A stretch of DNA of 64,000 nt from an uncultured Clostridia bacterium (GCA_934255135.1 CAKQMV010000002.1:62001-126000); one strand, 5' to 3'. Positions 33,249 to 42,887 are shown, numbered from the stretch's first letter. A program made the numbers and translations. Notes: generated by a model not told the origin, from the sequence alone.

Positions 33249-35102
33249 TTAGCCGTATACTCCTATTATTGGACCCGGATCAAGAACTACGCCATTCTTT
33301 CTGATCTCGAAGTGCAGGTGTGGTCCCGTACTTCTTCCTGTATTACCGGAAAGCGCAATTGTCTGTCCCTTGTAAACCTTCTGACCAACCTTTACCTTAA
33401 GCACGTTACAGTGACCGTATCTTGTAATGTATCCGTCATTATGTCTAATCTGAACACAGTAACCGTAAGCACCATATACTCCAGATATTTCAACAGTACC
33501 TCCGTCAGATGCATGGATAGGTGTATTCATTGCTACTCCAAAGTCGACACCCTCATGAGTACTTCCCCATCTTGGTCCAACTCGAGATGTAATAACATAT
33601 CCGCTATTAGGATCAAGTGGGTTACCAAATATTCCAGTAGGCTCTGTCTTAGGTCTCTTAGCTGTACCAACGAGTATCTTCTTATTCTGAACCTTCTTCA
33701 GTATCTCGATATCAGTTAGATCTCTATTTGTAATCTCACCATTTACCTTTGTGATTTTACCTGTGATACGCTGCTTACCATTGATACCTTCCTGTTTAAC
33801 AACAGTATCACCCTTATACATTTTGTCTGTCTTCTTCTTGATGGTCTTGTACTTAACAACTTCAGACATTGTTCCATTCTCCACCATCTCGACCTCAACT
33901 GGATCTGTACTCTTTCTTATGCAGATTTTATCTCCAGATTCGTATGATCTCAGAACGTTCTTGTTAGTACTGTCATATATCTGATCTCTAGTTACACTGA
34001 AATTTTTCTCAATTGTTTCAATTGTTTCATTTTCATCAATGATGTGATAAATCTTTGAATCACCACCATCTATGAGAAGCTTTCTTGCTGCACTATCTTC
34101 CTGAATACTTGCAAGCATTACTGAAATTGGAAGTATCTCTATATTATTCTTGAACTTAGATGATACAAGCTCCATTCCCTTATCAGGAACTGACTGCGCT
34201 GCCTTTACACTTTCAAGAACACTCTTTGCTGCATACTCACTGTCAAGAATAGTAATAAGCTTTCCATCTTCATATATTCCGTAAGCAGTTGTCTCAATAT
34301 CTGACATATACGCAAGCTTGTTTACAACCTGATCAGCATCGTCTGGAGTCTTTTTCTCTGATGATACCATCTTGAAGGTTATGTTTCCTTCTTCATCATC
34401 CTCACCCTTAGTCTGGAATTTTACTTCCATATTGTTGTTCTTAGAAAGGTGTTCTCCCGCAACATCAAGAACATCGGTAACAGTAGTCTGATTATTTACA
34501 TAACCTAGAACTCTTCCGTTATACGCATATTCATATAAAGTATAATGCTCAAAAACCAGCATAAGAGCAGAGCTTAAAAGTGCAATTGTTATTACTGAAT
34601 TACCAATCTGCTTTCTTGATGCTTTGTATAGTTTAGCATTCTTATGATATTCGCTTTCGATATCTCTAGCCTGGCTGACAAAAGCATCACAGATTCTGTC
34701 TTGTAATCTATCGTGAGCCGTTACTATCGACGCCATTACGTCAGTAATTCCGCGAGACTGTTTTTCTTTCTTCTCTTTCTTTTTCTTTTCTTTTTTCTTA
34801 ACCTTAGCCTTTTTATTATCAGACTTCTTTACCTCTGATGCTTCTTCCTGTTTTACTACATCTTTAGACTTTGAAGATTCCGTAATTACAGGTTTCACCT
34901 CTTCATTCTCATGAACTTCCACCTTCTTATTCTTGTCTTTAGTGAAAAGTTCAATAAGCTGTTCTCTTGAAACATCTTCAGGCTTCAGTCCTTTATCCCT
35001 AAGAAACTTCGCGTACTCAAGTGCGGCTTTACGAAATTTCTCCTGAGAAAGGTTTTCTGATTCCTTATTCTCTATTTCTACTTTGTCTTTTCTTTCTTCC
35101 AT
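33249..35102 (-). CDS. Membrane-anchored M23 peptidase with LysM and G5 domains
   Basis: A 617-residue protein. The first 110 residues are cytoplasmic and charged, with a Lys-rich block (KKKEKKKKEKKEK). One transmembrane helix lies near residue 175 (VITIALLSSALMLVF). Outside come a LysM-like unit (YHIIDENETIETIEKNF), a G5 domain (MVENGTMSEVVKYKTIKKKT) and an M23 endopeptidase of the lysostaphin type, with metal ligands HEGVDFG and GPHLHFE. It should cut peptidoglycan crosslinks or serve as a division/elongation hydrolase. The gene starts inside the end of the DnaD-like gene (25-base overlap), with AGAGG 7 bases before the ATG. The DivIC-like gene downstream suggests a septal role. Confidence 0.85.
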   Translation of the reverse strand: MEERKDKVEIENKESENLSQEKFRKAALEYAKFLRDKGLKPEDVSREQLIELFTKDKNKKVEVHENEEVKPVITESSKSKDVVKQEEASEVKKSDNKKAKVKKKEKKKKEKKEKQSRGITDVMASIVTAHDRLQDRICDAFVSQARDIESEYHKNAKLYKASRKQIGNSVITIALLSSALMLVFEHYTLYEYAYNGRVLGYVNNQTTVTDVLDVAGEHLSKNNNMEVKFQTKGEDDEEGNITFKMVSSEKKTPDDADQVVNKLAYMSDIETTAYGIYEDGKLITILDSEYAAKSVLESVKAAQSVPDKGMELVSSKFKNNIEILPISVMLASIQEDSAARKLLIDGGDSKIYHIIDENETIETIEKNFSVTRDQIYDSTNKNVLRSYESGDKICIRKSTDPVEVEMVENGTMSEVVKYKTIKKKTDKMYKGDTVVKQEGINGKQRITGKITKVNGEITNRDLTDIEILKKVQNKKILVGTAKRPKTEPTGIFGNPLDPNSGYVITSRVGPRWGSTHEGVDFGVAMNTPIHASDGGTVEISGVYGAYGYCVQIRHNDGYITRYGHCNVLKVKVGQKVYKGQTIALSGNTGRSTGPHLHFEIRKNGVVLDPGPIIGVYG

Positions 35103-36499
35103 CTATAAGCCTCTTCTGCACGCTTCTCTCTACATGCGCACAGTAATCCCTCATCTGTCATTCCTGTATCTCTGCAGATTCTGCATGAGTACCTTCTATC
35201 AAGATAATCAACAGGATATCCTATTTCAAATAGCAACTTTCTCTTACTGTTCTCAAGTGTCTTTCGCTTCTCTTTAAGCTCAGCTCTTTCTTTCTTTGAA
35301 TCCGGCTTAAATGAAAGACTCATTATATTCTGATTGAGATCATTCTCTTCATCGAAAAGCTCTCTCATTTCAGAATACTTAGAGCAGACTTCGTCTATTC
35401 TTGCATCCTGTTTTCTTTCTGCCTCGTATCTTAAATATTCATAATATTCATCAAGAACTGCCTTGCTTACCTTGGCCTTCTGCGATGAATCATCATTCTT
35501 CTTATAATTATCTGAATAAGATTTATTCTTATTCTTGTCATTTCTTGTATTAATTCCACCTGTCTCAAGAATCTTATTCTCGAGAATCTTGTTTACATAC
35601 TTCAGTGACGGTTCTCTTATTCCTGCCGCCTTTCTACAAGCATCGATTATTTCATCAAGTCTGAATCCCATCTTATCCATCCAGCCTGACATGATTTCTC
35701 TCTCAGCTGGACTTGGAAGTCTGTTAAATCCAAGTTCCTTGAAAATTGATCCATATTCAGCATTTCTCTTGCTGTATCTATCTATATAATCCTTTACGTC
35801 GGCAATGTTTCTGCAACCCTCACTTGTCCACCTAAGAGCAACCTTTATTATGTAACTCGCATTATACTTCTCAAGCTCAACGCAATACTTTATCGCATAA
35901 GACATTACTTCAGGATTAATATTATATACATGGACAGCATCTGCGATGCTTTCCATCTCTCTTGTTGAGAGAAGTCTTCCTGTATACCTTTCGTATTCTC
36001 TGTAAACCTCTTTAATGCCCTCGTCGATCATTCTTACAATCTTCTCAGCAGCAGATTCATTTTCTTCTGCTTGCGGCATTACATTCTTATCATTCTCAGA
36101 ATCTTCGCTCGTATCATTCTCAACTGCCTTAACCGTCTGTTCCTCTGAAGGAAGCTTATCTTCGACAGCCTTTACCTTAGCGTACATTCTGTCTACGAGA
36201 TTTACGAATTCTATTCCTATGTCGTCTTCACTGCCTGCGTGAAAAAGATTTATTATTCCTTTTCTTGCCCAGTATCTCCACGCTTCTTCCACTTCGTTAC
36301 GGGACATCCCGAGAATTCTTGCAAATTTCTCGAGCTCAAAAGACTCCTGGTTTAGAGCCGCCATTTTGCCATAAATATATACACGAACATAATCCCCAGG
36401 AGCAGCGGGAAGATATTCACTGATAAACAGATTCTCTATCCCCGTCTCTCTGAGATATATGTCCGAATTATTCTCAATTCTTACAATCGCTTTGCTCAC
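35078..36499 (-). CDS. DnaD-like replication protein with C-terminal DnaC-type zinc motif
   Basis: A 473-residue protein. The N-terminus is a winged-helix part (FARILGMSRNEVEEAWRYW). A DnaD/DnaB2-type C-terminal domain is seen around residues 160-260 (YNASYIIKVALRWTSEGC, NIADVKDYIDRY) and a second similar helical unit follows. The last 60 residues (GYPVDYLDRRYSCRIC, then CRDTGMTDEGLLCAC) match the N-terminal zinc-binding region of DnaC/DnaI-like helicase loaders, but no AAA+ ATPase follows. DnaD proteins help load the replicative helicase, and dnaB lies immediately upstream (adjacent bases). Its exact role as loader or adaptor is inferred. Confidence 0.8.
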   Translation of the reverse strand: MSKAIVRIENNSDIYLRETGIENLFISEYLPAAPGDYVRVYIYGKMAALNQESFELEKFARILGMSRNEVEEAWRYWARKGIINLFHAGSEDDIGIEFVNLVDRMYAKVKAVEDKLPSEEQTVKAVENDTSEDSENDKNVMPQAEENESAAEKIVRMIDEGIKEVYREYERYTGRLLSTREMESIADAVHVYNINPEVMSYAIKYCVELEKYNASYIIKVALRWTSEGCRNIADVKDYIDRYSKRNAEYGSIFKELGFNRLPSPAEREIMSGWMDKMGFRLDEIIDACRKAAGIREPSLKYVNKILENKILETGGINTRNDKNKNKSYSDNYKKNDDSSQKAKVSKAVLDEYYEYLRYEAERKQDARIDEVCSKYSEMRELFDEENDLNQNIMSLSFKPDSKKERAELKEKRKTLENSKRKLLFEIGYPVDYLDRRYSCRICRDTGMTDEGLLCACREKRAEEAYRWKKEKTK

Positions 36500-37876
36500 C
36501 TAGTAATCTTCTCCTTCAAAGCTGTGGGCGAGATTTCCGAACTTAGTGTAACGTCCAATCCAAGCCAGCTTAACGAGTCCTGTAGGACCACTTCTGTGCT
36601 TGGCGATATCAACATCACATGTCAGATTCTCTCCAACATTAATCTTGGCTGCTTCGTCGTCCTCTTCGTAGTAGTCATCTCTTCTCAGGAAAATAACAAT
36701 ATCGGCGTCCTGCTCGATAGATCCTGAGTCTCTAAGGTCTGACAGCTGAGGTCTGTGATTTGCTCTCTGTTCTGAAGCTCTTGAAAGCTGTGAAAGCAGA
36801 ATAATCGCAACATCAAGCTCCTTGGCCATAACCTTAAGATTTCTTGTGACCTGACCGATCGCTGCAACTAGGTTATCTGTCTTGTAACCCATATTCATCA
36901 GCTGAAGATAGTCGACCACGATAAGATCAAGACCCTTCTCAGCCTTAAGTCTTCTGCACTTGTTCTTCATCTCCATTACAGAAAGATCTGAAGTATCATC
37001 GATATACAAAGTGCAGTTCTCATAACTATCCTGTGCGTCTGAAAGAGCCATCCAATCCTCAGATGTCAGATTTCCTGTTTTAAGTCTTTCCATGTCAACA
37101 CAAGCCGACATCGCGAGCATACGCTGACCAAGCTGTGTTGCGGACATCTCCATCGAGAAAATCATTACAGAGTTACCAGCCATAGCCGCATTCTGTGCAA
37201 CATTAAGTGCAAAAGACGTCTTACCCATACCAGGTCTCGCCGCAAGAATTATAAGGTCCGTTCTATGAAGTCCGTTAAGCTTCTTGTCGAGATCTCTGAA
37301 TCCTGTTGTTATACCTGGAAGCTGACCCTTATTTTGTTCAAGCTCTCTGATTTGCTTGATATTCTCAACAAGTACGTAGTTGATATCTTCATAGTTTTTC
37401 TTCTGGCTTCTCTGAGCAATTTCGAAAATCTTCTGCTCTGCAAAATCCAGAATCGCTTCTGTATCAGCTTCAGCTTCATATGCCCTGCTTCTTATCATAT
37501 CCGCCTCGTGAATTAGACTTCTCATTCTCGATTTAGATAATACAGTCTGAGCATAATACTTGGCATTTGAAGGAACAATTGCATCATTAACGAGCTTGCC
37601 AAGGTATGTCATACCTCCAACAAGCTCCTGTGTCTGTCTTTCACAAAGAATTGAATATGTAGTCGTAATATCAATACCGATATTCTTCCTGTGAAGCTCA
37701 GTGATTGCCATATAAAGCTCCTGATGCTCCTTCAAGTAGAAGTCATCAGCTCTTAACATATCAAGCGCATCAGCCGCAGCATCTGCGTCCTTCATCATTG
37801 ATCCGAGAACCGCCTTCTCCGCTTCTATGTCGCATGGCGGCTGGACGTTGTAATCTCCTGCCTTGTTCTCTTCCAT
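36500..37876 (-). CDS. dnaB: Replicative DNA helicase
   Basis: A 458-residue hexameric helicase that unwinds DNA at the fork. The N-terminal domain begins with PPCDIEAEKAVLGSMM. The RecA-like domain has Walker A AARPGMGKTSFALN, the switch region SMEMSATQLGQRML, Walker B VDYLQLM, and the conserved LSQLSRASEQR and DLRDSGSIEQDAD. It is called DnaC in Bacillus nomenclature. No intein is present. It lies between rplI and the DnaD-like gene, an arrangement (gdpP-rplI-dnaB) common in Firmicutes. Confidence 0.97.
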   Translation of the reverse strand: MEENKAGDYNVQPPCDIEAEKAVLGSMMKDADAAADALDMLRADDFYLKEHQELYMAITELHRKNIGIDITTTYSILCERQTQELVGGMTYLGKLVNDAIVPSNAKYYAQTVLSKSRMRSLIHEADMIRSRAYEAEADTEAILDFAEQKIFEIAQRSQKKNYEDINYVLVENIKQIRELEQNKGQLPGITTGFRDLDKKLNGLHRTDLIILAARPGMGKTSFALNVAQNAAMAGNSVMIFSMEMSATQLGQRMLAMSACVDMERLKTGNLTSEDWMALSDAQDSYENCTLYIDDTSDLSVMEMKNKCRRLKAEKGLDLIVVDYLQLMNMGYKTDNLVAAIGQVTRNLKVMAKELDVAIILLSQLSRASEQRANHRPQLSDLRDSGSIEQDADIVIFLRRDDYYEEDDEAAKINVGENLTCDVDIAKHRSGPTGLVKLAWIGRYTKFGNLAHSFEGEDY

Positions 37877-37897
37877 CAGTCTCCCTAGATACCTTAA

Positions 37898-38341
37898 CTA
37901 ACCTTCGATTCTTACAGTAATCTCAGCTGTAACTTCTGTGAATAGCTTGATACCAACCTTTGTATCGCCGATTTCCTTGATTGGCTTATTGAGTACAATC
38001 TTTCTCTTATCAATATCTTCACCAGTCTGAGTCTTGATTGCCTCAGCGATATCCATTGATGTGATTGATCCAAACAGCTTACCGCCATCTCCAACTTTAG
38101 TCTTGATTATGATTGGATTAGCCTCGAGCTTCTTAGCAAGCTCTTCTGCCTCAGCCTTGTCTGCTGCAAACTTTGCTGCCTTATTAGCCTTGTCTCTCTC
38201 AATCTTAGCCTTGTTAGCCTTAGTTGCCTCTACTGCAAGGCCACCAGGAATAAGTCTGTTTCTTCCGAAACCATCACTTACCTTTACAACATCGCCTTCT
38301 TTACCAGTTCCTTTAACATCTTTAAGTAGAATTACTTCCAT
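37898..38341 (-). CDS. rplI: Ribosomal protein bL9
   Basis: A 147-residue large-subunit protein that binds near the L1 stalk of 23S rRNA. The N-terminal domain has MEVILLKDVKGTGKEGDVV and the signature GFGRNRLIPGGLAVEAT. A long central helix rich in Lys and Ala and a small C-terminal domain follow, the usual three-part form. Located between gdpP and dnaB with gaps of about 20 bases, in one leftward operon. Confidence 0.97.
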   Translation of the reverse strand: MEVILLKDVKGTGKEGDVVKVSDGFGRNRLIPGGLAVEATKANKAKIERDKANKAAKFAADKAEAEELAKKLEANPIIIKTKVGDGGKLFGSITSMDIAEAIKTQTGEDIDKRKIVLNKPIKEIGDTKVGIKLFTEVTAEITVRIEG

Positions 38342-38365
38342 ATCTATTACCTCTATTCTTAAATA

Positions 38366-40171
38366 TTATTCGTCACTGCTGATTGACTGATTCTCTTCTT
38401 TCTCTTTGTCCTTATCCATAATCTGCTTGATTATGTTCTTAAGCTTCTCCAAAGCTTCATCAGGTGAGAGGTCATCAACCTGTGCCGCAGCTGTAGTCAG
38501 ATGCCCACCACCTCCGAATTTCTCCATTATTGTCTGTACATTTATCTCACCCAGAGATCTTGCACTAATTATTGTTCTCGGTTCATCATTAGTTCCGATA
38601 ACAAATGAAGCCTTTATTCCCTTAACAGAAAGAAGTTCATCCGCAACCTGAGCATTAATGATGTTCGCTTCAGCGGAATATCCTTCTGTCATAGCATATG
38701 CGATACCATCGTCGGTATACTTGGCATTCGCAACAGCCTCAGCTTTGGCCTGAAATGCTGTAATCTCTGTCTGGAAAAATCTCTTTACTTCTGCCGCATC
38801 TGCTCCGGATCTCTTAAGCCATGCTGCTGCCTCGAATGTTCTTACTCCTGAACGCACCGAGTAGTTATTCGTATCTACCATTATTCCAGCAAGCAGCGCT
38901 TCTGATTCAAACTTCGATACTATTCTCTTAGGAGCAATATACTGGATAATCTCTGTCATCAGCTCGCTTGTTGATGATGCGTATGACTCAATATATGAAA
39001 TCGTAGCACCTTCAATTGGAGTTTCTGTGGTTCTATGGTGATCGATTATCACCTTTCTCTGACATACATCAAGAAGCTCCGGACATTCAACAAGTGTTGG
39101 TCTGTTGTTATCAACTATAAACAGAAGTGTATCCTTATCAGCAAGCTCAAGTGCCCTTCTATTTCTGACAATTGAATATTCTCCTGTATCAACAGCGTGA
39201 TCATAAATCACCTGGAGTGCATCATTATAATCTTCAACTACAATGTGAACTTCCTTGCCAAGATACTCGCATATTCTGTATGCACCGAGTGCAGCTCCAA
39301 AGCTGTCCATGTCAGGCCATCTATGTCCTGCAATAATTACTCTCTTACTATCATCTACAAGTCTTCTTAAAGCATGAGCAATTACTCTCGCCTTGCCACG
39401 GTTGTTCTTCTCCATACTCTGAAGAGTTCCACCATAGAACTTAGTCTTCGAATCAGTCTTTACAACAGCCTGATCTCCACCTCTACCAAGTGCAAGATCG
39501 AGTGCAGCCTTGGCAAGTGACTTGCTTTCAATCATTGATTCTTCAGACATTCCAATACCTATACTTATGCTTATCGGAAAATCTATCTTCGCCTCAATTC
39601 CTCTTACACTATCAAGAACTGAGAAAGAATCTTCAACCATTGCATTAACATCTCCATGTGTAGATATGACTATGTAATCCTCTTCACTGATGCTAGTTAT
39701 AGCTGAATGATTCTCACCTGCCCATTTTCTTACTATCCTGTCTATCTCAGCAGGAACAGCCTTCTTGCTGTTTGTAGTAACTGATGATATAAGCTCTTCA
39801 TAGTTATCTATCTCAACAAGTATGATTGCAGCTTTATCATTATTAAGCTTCTTCTTAAGTTCTTCTCTTTCCGTTACATTCTCAAATAGAATCACGGTCC
39901 TGTCTGATTTCTCATCAACAGTCATGTTAGCGAGTGCAAAATGTCTGTCATTTCTTCCAATGATGATCTCGTCATCATCTTCCTCTCTTAATACAACCTC
40001 CGAAATCTTCTTACCTGTTAATGTAAAAAAGTTAGCTCCCTCTATATCCTTGTATAGAAAAACCTCACTCATTAAATCATTAGCAAGTTCAATATTTCCT
40101 GAGCTGTTCACCATACAGGCCGGTATCGGAATATTATGAACAATTAAGTTTTCTGCTTCTGTAGAATTCAT
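38366..40171 (-). CDS. gdpP: GdpP-type cyclic-di-AMP phosphodiesterase lacking N-terminal membrane helices
   Basis: A 601-residue protein. Residues 1-95 are a PAS-like domain (HNIPIPACMVNSSGNIELAN), followed by a degenerate GGDEF domain (about 100-240) without GGDEF. DHH and DHHA1 domains then follow: AGHRWPDMDSFGAALG, VIIDHHRTTETP, DTNNYSVRSG and GGGGHLTTAAAQ. It should hydrolyse c-di-AMP to pApA. Usual GdpP proteins are about 655 residues and begin with two transmembrane helices, absent here. The start is secure: AGAGG lies 8 bases before the ATG and parB ends 22 bases upstream, so no room remains. The protein is predicted to be cytoplasmic. Confidence 0.9.
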   Translation of the reverse strand: MNSTEAENLIVHNIPIPACMVNSSGNIELANDLMSEVFLYKDIEGANFFTLTGKKISEVVLREEDDDEIIIGRNDRHFALANMTVDEKSDRTVILFENVTEREELKKKLNNDKAAIILVEIDNYEELISSVTTNSKKAVPAEIDRIVRKWAGENHSAITSISEEDYIVISTHGDVNAMVEDSFSVLDSVRGIEAKIDFPISISIGIGMSEESMIESKSLAKAALDLALGRGGDQAVVKTDSKTKFYGGTLQSMEKNNRGKARVIAHALRRLVDDSKRVIIAGHRWPDMDSFGAALGAYRICEYLGKEVHIVVEDYNDALQVIYDHAVDTGEYSIVRNRRALELADKDTLLFIVDNNRPTLVECPELLDVCQRKVIIDHHRTTETPIEGATISYIESYASSTSELMTEIIQYIAPKRIVSKFESEALLAGIMVDTNNYSVRSGVRTFEAAAWLKRSGADAAEVKRFFQTEITAFQAKAEAVANAKYTDDGIAYAMTEGYSAEANIINAQVADELLSVKGIKASFVIGTNDEPRTIISARSLGEINVQTIMEKFGGGGHLTTAAAQVDDLSPDEALEKLKNIIKQIMDKDKEKEENQSISSDE

Positions 40172-40193
40172 TTTGTAACCTCTTTCGCGCTAA

Positions 40194-41174
40194 CTATCTG
40201 CATTCTCTTAGAATGTCGATCAGTCTGTTAAGTTCTTCGAGACTGTAGTATTCAAGCTCAATCTTCCCTTTAGAATCACTGCCTGACACATTAACTTTAG
40301 TTCCAAGTACATCTCTTAATTCATTCTCAACCGCGATTATTTCTTGTGATTTCTCGTTCTTTCGTCTTCTCTTCTTTCTTTCAGGTTTAATCTGATCCTT
40401 TGCTTTATCTGCAATCTTCTCAGTTTCCCTTACAGAAAGACCTTCATTAATAATTCTTTCGCAAATGCTTCTCTGAATTTCAGGATTCTCAACGTTAATT
40501 ATTGTTCTTCCGTGAGCCGCTGAAATTTCTCCCCTGCTTATACAATCCTGTACACTTTCAGGCAGCTTCAGTAATCGCATTGAATTTGTTATATATGTTC
40601 TACTCTTACCAAGTGATATTGCTACCTGCTCCTGAGTGAAATTGAACCTCCTAGTCATAGCTTGTATTCCAAGCGCTTCTTCTATAGGATCAAGATCCTC
40701 TCTCTGCATATTCTCGATGATTGCAGCAATCATATTCTGCTTTTCATCAAAATTTCTTACTATGCAAGGAACCTTCTTAAGACCAGCAATTCTTGAAGCT
40801 CTCCATCTTCTCTCGCCTGCTACAAGCTCATATCCGTTGTCCATCTTTCTGACAACAACAGGCTGGATTACTCCATTCTCTTCAATAGATCTTGCAAGAT
40901 CATGAAGTCTCTCTTCATTGAAGTTCTTCCTTGGCTGATCCCTGTTAGGCTTGATGTCATTAATGTTTACATAAAGAACTCTGTCATTAAAATCATCATT
41001 GTCATCATTATTACCATCATTAAGAACATTTGTTCTTGCATTATCTTTTATTTCTGTTTCCTTCTGAGCTTCTTCTGCTTCTGTCTGCTCAATATACTCC
41101 TCTTCATTTACAGGAGCTGCATCTGCAAACAGAGCATCAAGTCCTCTTCCTAGACCAGTCATCTTCTTAGCCAT
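40194..41174 (-). CDS. parB: Chromosome partitioning protein ParB
   Basis: A 326-residue ParB CTPase clamp that loads at parS and spreads to recruit condensin and ParA. The N-terminus GLGRGLDALF binds ParA. After an acidic Asn/Asp-rich linker come IKPNRDQPRKNFNEERLHDL, ENGVIQPVVVR, the CTP-binding GERRWRA, and the helix-turn-helix EQVAISLGKSRTYITNSMRL. A C-terminal dimerisation helix follows a Lys/Arg-rich stretch. Its ATG shares a base with the parA stop (TAATG). Three parS-like sites are 1-2 kb upstream. Confidence 0.97.
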   Translation of the reverse strand: MAKKMTGLGRGLDALFADAAPVNEEEYIEQTEAEEAQKETEIKDNARTNVLNDGNNDDNDDFNDRVLYVNINDIKPNRDQPRKNFNEERLHDLARSIEENGVIQPVVVRKMDNGYELVAGERRWRASRIAGLKKVPCIVRNFDEKQNMIAAIIENMQREDLDPIEEALGIQAMTRRFNFTQEQVAISLGKSRTYITNSMRLLKLPESVQDCISRGEISAAHGRTIINVENPEIQRSICERIINEGLSVRETEKIADKAKDQIKPERKKRRRKNEKSQEIIAVENELRDVLGTKVNVSGSDSKGKIELEYYSLEELNRLIDILRECR

Positions 41175-41962
41175 TATTTCTTCGCCTTTTCGTTCTTCTC
41201 AACTCTCTTCAGAAATTCTTTAGTAAATGCCATATATGCCTTAGCTCCTGCTGCGCTTGGATCATAAGTAATAATTGGCATTCCATAACTTGGAGCCTCA
41301 GCGAGTCTGACGTTTCGAGGAATTACAGTCTGATATACTGCGCTTCCAAAATAATTCTTTACTTCCTGTACAACCTGAAGTGAAAGATTAGTTCTTCCGT
41401 CAAACATGCTCAGTACTACACCCTCTACATAAAGATCCTTGTTCATGCTCTTCTTAACAAGTTCTATAGTGCTGACAAGCTGACTTACTCCTTCAAGTGC
41501 ATAGAACTCGCACTGAATTGGAATAAGTACACTATCAACAGCTGTTAGCGAGTTAATAGTAAGTATTCCAAGTGAAGGCGGACAATCTATAAAAATAAAA
41601 TCATAATCATCTCTAATTGAATCAATCGCCTTCTTCAGTCTTTTCTCTCTTCCTTCTATACTTACAAGCTCAACCTCAGCACCTGCCAGGTCAACACTTG
41701 CAGGAATTATATCCAGGTTTTCAGTCTTGGTAGGAAGTATCGCTTTCTTTACATCGTAATTCTCATTAATTAGTACATCATAAATTGTATTCTTAAGAGT
41801 TCTTTTACGAATTCCTATTCCACTTGTTGTATTTCCCTGAGGATCGATATCAACAACAAGAACTCTCTTACCTATTCTTGCAAGACAGGCACCGAGATTA
41901 ATATTTGTTGTTGTCTTACCAACTCCACCTTTCTGATTAAAGATAGCTATAGCCTTCGCCAT
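41174..41962 (-). CDS. parA: Chromosome partitioning ATPase ParA (Soj)
   Basis: A 262-residue deviant-Walker ATPase. Walker A' is KGGVGKTTTNINL, followed by VLVVDIDPQGNTTSGIG and FIDCPPSLGILTINSL. With ParB it segregates origins, and Soj-type proteins also modulate DnaA. A strong AAGGAGG precedes the ATG, and a possible -10 TATAAT lies at 42018-42013 on the minus strand. A terminator between rsmG and parA suggests that parAB is at least partly transcribed from its own promoter. Confidence 0.97.
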   Translation of the reverse strand: MAKAIAIFNQKGGVGKTTTNINLGACLARIGKRVLVVDIDPQGNTTSGIGIRKRTLKNTIYDVLINENYDVKKAILPTKTENLDIIPASVDLAGAEVELVSIEGREKRLKKAIDSIRDDYDFIFIDCPPSLGILTINSLTAVDSVLIPIQCEFYALEGVSQLVSTIELVKKSMNKDLYVEGVVLSMFDGRTNLSLQVVQEVKNYFGSAVYQTVIPRNVRLAEAPSYGMPIITYDPSAAGAKAYMAFTKEFLKRVEKNEKAKK

Positions 41963-42092
41963 TAATATATATCCTCCTTGACAAAGTTATCCCTTTTATC
42001 ATATTTCATACCATTATATCGTATTTCACATTTCATTTCCACTCTGCCGCACCATGCTACTGTGAGTTTTATATGAAAATTAGCACATAATA

Positions 42093-42124
42093 AAAGCCGT
42101 AAAGGTATATTACTCTACGGCTTT
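42093..42124 (-). terminator. Terminator after rsmG
   Basis: On the minus strand AAAGCCGTA pairs with TACGGCTTT (with the left arm reading as the end of the loop region), followed by TATTATG. It separates the mnmE-mnmG-rsmG transcript from parAB. Confidence 0.7.
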
Positions 42125-42144
42125 ATAATATTTTCAATCCGAAA

Positions 42145-42160
42145 TGTTTCACATGAAACA
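42145..42160. promoter_or_regulatory. parS-like site 1
   Basis: TGTTTCACATGAAACA differs by one base from the consensus 16-bp parS palindrome. It lies in the short gap just beyond the rsmG stop. Confidence 0.8.
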
Positions 42161-42163
42161 TTT

Positions 42164-42886
42164 TTACCTAATTGGATTTTTTCTTGCAGTTCCGGCCTGT
42201 CTTGGATATCCAGCGGGAGTATTCTTAACTTTTTTTATAATAAGAAGAACATGGCCAGAAATACTTTCATCATCTGATTGGATAGTTCTAGTGTCAACTA
42301 TCTTTCCACCAAGTACATTTATAGCCTTCTTTGCATCTTCTGTTTCACGTGAAACATTCTCACCTTTGTAAGCGATGAAGTACCCACCCTTTCTTACAAG
42401 TGGCATACACCATTCACATAAAACATCAAGACTTGCTACTGCTCTAGAAACACATATATCATAGTTTTCTCTATGTTCTTCTGCCCTTCCCATATCTTCT
42501 GCTCTTGAATGTAGTGTTGTTACATTACCAACACCAATCTCACCGCAAAGCTCATCAATAATTCTAAGTCTCTTATTAAGTGAATCCACAAGAGTGAATT
42601 GTTTCTCTGGTGAAACTATTGCAAGGGGAACTCCAGGAAAACCAGCACCGGTTCCAATATCTACAATCATTTCCGCATTCTCATATTCCTCCATAAGAGA
42701 ACAACTGAGAGAATCCGCAATATGTTTCTGAAGTGCCTCATCTCTATCTCTTACGGCAGTAAGGTTAATATGCTGATTCTTATCGAGTATCATATCTATA
42801 TACTTAGTAAGTTTATCGGTCTTATCCTCACCATATCTTTCATTAAGTTCTTTTATTAATATTTCTGTCTTTTCAGCTGGATTCAT
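42164..42886 (-). CDS. rsmG: 16S rRNA 7-methylguanosine methyltransferase
   Basis: A 240-residue RsmG (GidB), which methylates G527 in the 530 loop of 16S rRNA; loss of function gives low-level streptomycin resistance in other bacteria. Motifs: NLTAVRDRDEALQKHIADSL, then VDIGTGAGFPGVPLAI for SAM binding and CVSRAVASLDVL. It contains a perfect parS site encoded within the C-terminal third (the codons for ENVSRETED). It starts one base past the mnmG stop. Confidence 0.97.
   Translation of the reverse strand: MNPAEKTEILIKELNERYGEDKTDKLTKYIDMILDKNQHINLTAVRDRDEALQKHIADSLSCSLMEEYENAEMIVDIGTGAGFPGVPLAIVSPEKQFTLVDSLNKRLRIIDELCGEIGVGNVTTLHSRAEDMGRAEEHRENYDICVSRAVASLDVLCEWCMPLVRKGGYFIAYKGENVSRETEDAKKAINVLGGKIVDTRTIQSDDESISGHVLLIIKKVKNTPAGYPRQAGTARKNPIR
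42341..42356. promoter_or_regulatory. parS site 2 (perfect)
   Basis: TGTTTCACGTGAAACA is an exact match to the consensus ParB-loading palindrome. It is inside rsmG. Confidence 0.95.
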
Positions 42887-42887
42887 T

